Origin: a virus
Length of the DNA stretch: 43,463 nt
IMG/VR virus record: IMGVR_UViG_3300049203_000053
Span: 1-43,463 of that record
Strand: one strand, 5' to 3'
In this document: positions 39,338 through 43,463 of the stretch, piece after piece
How positions within the stretch are numbered: position 1 is the first letter of the stretch
How the letters are laid out: each line of letters begins with the position of its first letter
Notes under the pieces: model-generated
Databases searched by the model: none
What the model saw: only the letters and a program-made list of their open reading frames with translations
Told to the model about the DNA's origin: nothing
Program-made: the position numbers and the translations under genes

Positions 39338-40606
39338 GTGGCCAATAGCTTCAACAAAGAGGAGCGCGTCGCTTTCGAGGACATGCTCGAAGGGTTCAAC
39401 GACGCGCTGATTCTCAGCAAGAACGTTTCCATTTACCGGCCCGCTGATTCGGCCACGATGGAGCGCACTGGCGATGTGTTTTGGCGCCCACAGCCGTACA
39501 TCGCGCAGTCGTTCGACGGTCAAGACCAGACATCGAACTTCCAGAACATGACGCAACTCTCGGTGCCGGCGACCATCGGCTTCGAGAAGTCGTCCCCCTG
39601 GATCATGACGGCGACCGAACTGCGTGACGCCCTGCAGGAAAAGCGCCTGGGCGCCGCTGCCAAGCAGAAGCTCGCCAGCGACATCAACGTCGCGATCATG
39701 AACGTGGCCTCGAACTACGGCTCGCTGGTGGTCAAGCGCACCGCTGCCGCGTCGGGCTTCGATGACGTGGCCCAGTGCGAGGCCATCTTCAACGAGCAGG
39801 GCGTGCAGTCGGACAGCCGCTACCTTGCCCTGTCCACTCGCGACTACAACGGCATGGCCAGCAACCTCGCGAGCCGCTCGACGATGACCGGCAAGCCCAC
39901 AACCGCCTACGAAAAGGCCTATGTGGGCACCGTGGCCAGCTTCGAGACCTACAAGCTCGACTATGCGAACCGCATCGCCGCGGCTGCCGGCTCTGGCATC
40001 ACGATGGACACGCGCACCAGCGCCGCTACCTATTACACGCCCGTTGCGACGCGCGTGGCGGCCACTGGTGAGCGCAGCAACGTGGACAACCGCTTCCAGA
40101 CCATCACGGTTTCGAGCACGACCAGTGTTGCGGCCGGCGATTGCTTCACCGTGGCGGCCGTGAATGCCGTGCACCACATCACCAAGGGCGACACAGGCCA
40201 GCTCAAGACCTTCCGCGTCATCTCGGTGGATTCGTCAACCACGATGACCATCACGCCTCCCATGATCACTGCACAGGGTGGCACCGACGCGGAGTTGCAG
40301 TACCAGAACTGCGTCGTCAACACGGAGGCATCCAATTCGGCACTCGTGTTCCTCAACACCGCCGCCGCGTCCATCAATCCGTTCTGGCACAAGGACGCCA
40401 TCGAGCTGATTCCCAGCGGCTACGTGATCCCTGAAAACGCGGGTGCCGCAGTGATGCGCGCGACCACCGATCAAGGCATCGAGGTGGTTCTGCAGAAGTG
40501 GTACGTCGGCGACACGATGAAGATCAAGTTCCGGATTGACGTGCGCTTCGGCACCGTGAACAAGCAGCCGGAAATGTCCGGAATCATGCTGTTCTCGCAG
40601 TCCTGA
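39338..40606 (+). CDS. P22-fold major coat protein, 422 aa
   Basis: Strong pattern match to P22 gp5 (430 aa): the N-terminal RPADSATMERTGDVFWRPQPY (P22 has YTPPAASMQRSSNTIWMP), the NVDNRFQTITVSSTTSVAAGDCFTVAAV segment (inserted I-domain boundary region), and FLNTAAASINPFWHKDAIELI near the C-terminus. It uses the HK97 fold with the P22 insertion domain. AGGAG lies 7 bases before the start (GTG at 39338). Confidence 0.93.
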   Translation: MANSFNKEERVAFEDMLEGFNDALILSKNVSIYRPADSATMERTGDVFWRPQPYIAQSFDGQDQTSNFQNMTQLSVPATIGFEKSSPWIMTATELRDALQEKRLGAAAKQKLASDINVAIMNVASNYGSLVVKRTAAASGFDDVAQCEAIFNEQGVQSDSRYLALSTRDYNGMASNLASRSTMTGKPTTAYEKAYVGTVASFETYKLDYANRIAAAAGSGITMDTRTSAATYYTPVATRVAATGERSNVDNRFQTITVSSTTSVAAGDCFTVAAVNAVHHITKGDTGQLKTFRVISVDSSTTMTITPPMITAQGGTDAELQYQNCVVNTEASNSALVFLNTAAASINPFWHKDAIELIPSGYVIPENAGAAVMRATTDQGIEVVLQKWYVGDTMKIKFRIDVRFGTVNKQPEMSGIMLFSQS

Positions 40607-40638
40607 GTCTCGCCTAGCAATCAAAGAGGACACGAATC

Positions 40639-41742
40639 ATGGTGTACCAAATCTCTCCCTACGGCGAGGCCACTGTCGCGGTTCCGGCCAGCGAGAAGAT
40701 CGCCGTTTTCTCCTACGACGCGGTGGATGTGTACAAGCAGGTGGGCTATCCCAACCTGCCGAACACGCTGGATCTCGACTTCACCTCGACCGCTGGTTCG
40801 CAGACCGTTTCGAGCGCCTACTCGACGGCCACTACGCTGATCGTGCGCGCTGGCGCGTCTCCGGTGTACTACGAGGTGGGCTCTGATCCGAGCATCACCG
40901 AGCCCACGGCCGACATCTCCGCGGCTGATGCGACGTTTGCCATTGATGGCCTCGCGGCTGCTCAGGGCGGTTACGTGTACGTGACGGGCGGCACGTCCAA
41001 CACCTCCGGCAACGCCGGGGGCGCAGCCAAGCTGCAAGGCGGCCAGCCAGGCGCCACGGGCGTGGGCGGCGCGGCCAGTGTTGTGGGTGCCGCTGGTGGC
41101 GCCACATCGGGCACCGGTGGTGCCGCATCGCTGACCGCTGGCGCGGGCACGGCGGGCAATGCTGCCGGCGGTGCTGCTGCAGTGACTGGTGGCGCAGGCC
41201 AGGGCACGGGCGCAGGCGGCGCCGTCACGGTGACTGCTGGCGCATCTGGTGCTGGCGCAACGGGCAATGGTGGTTCGGTGACGGTCACGGGTGGCGCGGC
41301 CGCCTCGACCAACGGCAATGGTGGCAATGTCGTCCTGGCCCCCGGCCTGCTGGCAGGCACTGGCGCGACCGGGATGGTGCGCGTGGGCGGCACTGCTGGC
41401 AGTGCGCCGTTTGCGCTCAATGTCACGCGCTCGACCATCGCCGATGCCGGCACGATCACCGATGCCCAAACGGCCGGGCAGGTGCTGTACCAGGACGCAT
41501 CGGGCGGCAACGTGACGATGACGACCCGCACGGGCACGCAACTCGCGGCGTACCTCGTCGGCATGGCAACGGGAAATGCATTGCCGATCTACTGCGCGAG
41601 CAACCACGCGACCAATACCTCCACCATCGCAGGCGGCACGGACGTGACGCTGGTGGGCTCTGGCGCGGTCACACAGACGGGCGGCCAATTCCTGCTCATC
41701 AAGACGGCCAGCACAACGTTTGATTTGGTCCGCGTCGGCTGA
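40639..41742 (+). CDS. Glycine-rich head-region protein, possible decoration or fibre, 367 aa
   Basis: Residues 1-120 are a beta-rich domain (MVYQISPYGEATVAV...). Residues about 120-250 consist of GGA(A/V)xVTGGAG-type repeats, with 3-residue Gly spacing, which may form a polyglycine-II or beta-helix-like rod. The C-terminal 110 residues form a compact domain found in other phage surface proteins (DAQTAGQVLYQDASGGNVTM...TTFDLVRVG). Its place between coat and gp4-like genes suggests a virion exterior protein. Function is inferred. Confidence 0.7.
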   Translation: MVYQISPYGEATVAVPASEKIAVFSYDAVDVYKQVGYPNLPNTLDLDFTSTAGSQTVSSAYSTATTLIVRAGASPVYYEVGSDPSITEPTADISAADATFAIDGLAAAQGGYVYVTGGTSNTSGNAGGAAKLQGGQPGATGVGGAASVVGAAGGATSGTGGAASLTAGAGTAGNAAGGAAAVTGGAGQGTGAGGAVTVTAGASGAGATGNGGSVTVTGGAAASTNGNGGNVVLAPGLLAGTGATGMVRVGGTAGSAPFALNVTRSTIADAGTITDAQTAGQVLYQDASGGNVTMTTRTGTQLAAYLVGMATGNALPIYCASNHATNTSTIAGGTDVTLVGSGAVTQTGGQFLLIKTASTTFDLVRVG

Positions 41743-41751
41743 CGCAGCACG

Positions 41752-41776
41752 GGGGCTCGGTTCACCGCCGAGCCCC
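41752..41776 (+). terminator. Perfect 9-bp stem-loop after the glycine-rich gene
   Basis: GGGGCTCGG (41752-41760) and CCGAGCCCC (41768-41776) pair around a 7-base loop. No T-tract follows, so it is not a complete intrinsic terminator; it may reduce read-through or protect mRNA of the abundant coat and glycine-rich proteins. Confidence 0.5.
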
Positions 41777-41794
41777 TCCCTACGAAAGGCCCAC

Positions 41795-42118
41795 ATGGAA
41801 TTCCCAAGGCTCGTCTACAAGGACGGCGGCCCACACCAGCGCAAGGGCGGCACCTTCGACTACAGGCCGGTGCACAACGAATCCGAGTTCGATGCAGCGC
41901 TCGATCAAGGCTGGCATGAGTCCGTCCTGGCCGCCATCGAGCCACCGCAGCCGGCCCCGGTGCCTCAAGTGCCTCAGGCGCCGCAGTCCACCGACAACAC
42001 CCGCAAGCCCACGCGCGAAGAGTTGGAGCAGAAGGCCACAGAGTTGGGCATCCCCTTCAGCCCCCGCGTGAGCGACCGCAAGTTGGGCGAGGCCATCGCC
42101 GCCAAGCTGGCGCAGTGA
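41795..42118 (+). CDS. Small protein with C-terminal HeH/LEM-like motif, 107 aa
   Basis: ATG at 41795 with AAAGG upstream. Residues 1-45 are beta-rich (EFPRLVYKDGGPHQRKGG), 50-70 are a proline-rich linker, and the last 35 (TREELEQKATELGIPFSPRVSDRKLGEAIAAKL) resemble HeH/LEM-type helix-extended-helix modules seen in phage head proteins. Probable head-completion or assembly factor. Moderate support. Confidence 0.7.
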   Translation: MEFPRLVYKDGGPHQRKGGTFDYRPVHNESEFDAALDQGWHESVLAAIEPPQPAPVPQVPQAPQSTDNTRKPTREELEQKATELGIPFSPRVSDRKLGEAIAAKLAQ

Positions 42119-42119
42119 T

Positions 42120-42614
42120 ATGGCCTGGACCAAGCGCGACATCGTTCAGGAGGCCTACGCCGAGCTTGCGCTCGCCGGCTACGAGTTCGATCTGAGCCCG
42201 GAAGAGCAGCAAACGGGCGTGCGCCGGCTCGACCTGATGATGGCGCAATGGGCCGGCCCTGGCAAAGGGCTGCACCTCGGATACAGCGTCGGAGTCAGCC
42301 CCAGCGGAAGCGACCTCGACACCGACAGCGGCCTCCCGATCTACGCGATACGCACCGTCGTGTGCGGCCTCGCGCTGGAGCTCGGGGCCGGACTCGGCAA
42401 GACACCGCACCCGAGCACCATCACCGCCTACCGCGACGGCATGCAGCAGCTTCTGGCGCAAGCGGCATTCCCCGCCGAGCAGCAGCTACCCAACACCCTC
42501 CCGCGTGGCGCCGGCTCCAAGCCCTGGCGCACGACCAATCAACCCTTCATGCCGACGCCTGACACCGGACCGCTGCAGGTCGGCGAAGACGGCGGCCTCC
42601 AGTTTGGGGACTGA
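42120..42614 (+). CDS. P22 gp4-like head-closure protein, 164 aa
   Basis: Close in length and pattern to P22 gp4 (166 aa): DIVQEAYAELALAGYEFDLSPEEQQTGVRRLDLMMAQWAG, then YAIRTVVCGLALELGAGLG and the LPRGAGSKPWRT-type C-terminal tail (P22 has RMPTGSGNSF). In P22 it binds below the portal and stabilises packaged DNA; P22 gp4 also has muramidase activity. Start follows the previous stop by one base. Confidence 0.9.
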   Translation: MAWTKRDIVQEAYAELALAGYEFDLSPEEQQTGVRRLDLMMAQWAGPGKGLHLGYSVGVSPSGSDLDTDSGLPIYAIRTVVCGLALELGAGLGKTPHPSTITAYRDGMQQLLAQAAFPAEQQLPNTLPRGAGSKPWRTTNQPFMPTPDTGPLQVGEDGGLQFGD

Positions 42615-42616
42615 CC

Positions 42617-43072
42617 ATGCCCGCCATCGACCGGCTCACCGCCGTCTCCGACCTCACCTCAAGCGACAAGCTGGCGCTCTACTCGGCCTCGCTCGGCAGT
42701 GATGCCGCCGCTACGCTCGCCACGCTGCTGTCCTGGCTGCAGGAGCAACTCACCTCCGAGGGCGGATTCATCACGCAATACGCCTCGCCGGGCGCCTCCG
42801 GGTTCAGCATCACCGTTGCCCCCGAGACCACGGGCGGAAGCGTCTTCCTGCTGATCTCCCCGGGCGGCACGTATGCGGCCGGGACCATCGTGCTTCCCGA
42901 TGGCACAGACGGCCAAGAGGTGGTTGTGCACTGCCGGCAGGCCGTCACCACGCTGACCATCACCGCCGATTCAAGCGACAGCACCAGCGGCGCACCGAGC
43001 ACGCTGGCCGCCAACAGCTACTTTCGCCTGCGTTTCGATGGCGTGAATTCGCTGTGGTGCCGCGTCGGCTAA
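42617..43072 (+). CDS. Hypothetical virion-region protein, 151 aa
   Basis: Starts MPAIDRLTAVSDLTSSDKLALYSASLGSDAAATLATLLSWLQ, a pattern found at the beginning of several phage head-fibre or adaptor proteins, then a beta-rich domain ending FDGVNSLWCRVG. It is located between gp4- and gp10-type genes. Function unknown. Confidence 0.68.
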   Translation: MPAIDRLTAVSDLTSSDKLALYSASLGSDAAATLATLLSWLQEQLTSEGGFITQYASPGASGFSITVAPETTGGSVFLLISPGGTYAAGTIVLPDGTDGQEVVVHCRQAVTTLTITADSSDSTSGAPSTLAANSYFRLRFDGVNSLWCRVG

Positions 43073-43084
43073 AGGACCAATGCC

Positions 43085-43381
43085 ATGACCATCAAAACAC
43101 CGCTCGCCCCGTCGTACACCCAGGGTCAGACCGTCACACCAGCCGCTGCCGCAGCCTCCATCACCATCGGCAAGGGCTCAAAAAGCCTCTGCCTGACAAA
43201 CACCGGCAGCAACGTCTGCTATGTGCGCGTCGGCCCGTCAGGCATCGAGGCGACCACGGCGGATTACCCGGTGATTGCCGGTATTCAGACGGTCATTTCG
43301 AAAGACCAGGACCACGACACGCTGAGCTACATCTCGGCCTCTGGCACCACGCTGCACGCCATCCCTGGCGAGGGCTTCTGA
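43085..43381 (+). CDS. Small beta-rich virion-region protein, 98 aa
   Basis: MTIKTPLAPSYTQGQTVTPAAA precedes KGSKSLCLTNTGSNVCYVRVG and ends LHAIPGEGF. Such compact beta proteins occur as head-tail or decoration proteins in podoviruses. Its 3' end lies in the terminal repeat and recurs at 1-57. Confidence 0.7.
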   Translation: MTIKTPLAPSYTQGQTVTPAAAAASITIGKGSKSLCLTNTGSNVCYVRVGPSGIEATTADYPVIAGIQTVISKDQDHDTLSYISASGTTLHAIPGEGF

Positions 43382-43450
43382 GATGTACGCGAAGCGGCGC
43401 CGGCTTTGGCAGCAATTCCTGCTACTGGCGTCTGAGGCTCCGCCACCACC
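43325..43450. repeat. Right copy of 126-bp terminal direct repeat
   Basis: Identical to 1-126. After 43450 the last 13 bases (TCCCCCTCCGCCC) differ from bases 127-139, inside codons that follow a proline run in the 289-aa gene. The break in identity shows that two sequence variants contributed, or that the end is an assembly error. Confidence 0.9.
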
Positions 43451-43463
43451 TCCCCCTCCGCCC
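43383..43463 (+). CDS. 5' fragment of the 289-aa virion protein gene (variant copy)
   Basis: The first 22 codons equal those at 59-126; the following codons would extend the proline run (CCT CCC CCT CCG CCC type) instead of continuing to the ARG-PHE of the other copy. It is the same gene reached again across the circle junction. The changed part may be a longer linker leading to a different C-terminal domain. Confidence 0.7.
   Translation, partial: MYAKRRRLWQQFLLLASEAPPPPPPPP

Overview
The window is a complete or nearly complete genome of a temperate, short-tailed (podovirus-type) bacteriophage with a P22-like virion. The first 126 bases recur exactly at the right end (43325-43450), so the molecule closes into a circle, or is circularly permuted, with a unit of about 43.3 kb. 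The DNA is GC-rich and genes are packed with 4-base or shorter start/stop overlaps. The early-region gene types suggest a high-GC proteobacterial host, perhaps in the Burkholderiales; that is an inference from gene style, not proof.

Layout, read around the circle. The immunity region (27.5-28.5 kb) holds a small XRE-type repressor on the minus strand, a divergent Cro-like regulator, and a promoter whose spacer contains an inverted-repeat operator. Rightwards (28.3-33.7 kb) follow a tiny membrane protein, a strong terminator-like structured element, a CII-like regulator, replication genes, a RusA-like resolvase, small zinc-binding and membrane proteins, an HTH regulator and the terminase pair. 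The virion genes come next (35-43.4 kb, then 0-11.2 kb across the circle junction): a probable structural gene with an apparent frameshift, portal, scaffold, P22-fold coat protein, a glycine-rich protein, gp4-, gp10- and gp26-like tail proteins, a gp14-like protein, three ejection proteins and two tailspikes. The lysis cassette (11.2-13.0 kb) has a putative holin, an M15 peptidase endolysin and a nested Rz/Rz1 spanin pair, with an antisense HNH-AP2 homing endonuclease between them. An integrase and excisionase (13.2-14.4 kb) close the late arm.

The long leftward operon (14.2-27.5 kb, all minus strand) contains the recombination module (ERF annealing protein, Gp157-like protein, NinB, a DUF968-like nuclease), a VWA-domain protein, a pentapeptide-repeat protein made of ten 15-bp DNA units, a Lar-like zinc-ribbon protein, an ASCH-domain gene interrupted by a second HNH endonuclease, and many small accessory proteins. 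Several are micro-ORFs of 32-56 codons, supported by overlapping start/stop signals.

The features most worth attention are: (1) the HNH gene inserted in a different frame inside the ASCH gene while leaving the host frame open; (2) a repeated leader element before the portal and gp14-like genes; (3) a compact stem-enclosed RNA candidate before the portal; (4) a long, branched terminator-like element between the cro-like and cII-like genes; (5) the apparent frameshift between terminase and portal; and (6) sequence divergence at the overlapping contig ends inside a proline-rich linker. I did not see tRNA genes, CRISPR arrays, insertion sequences or a reverse transcriptase.
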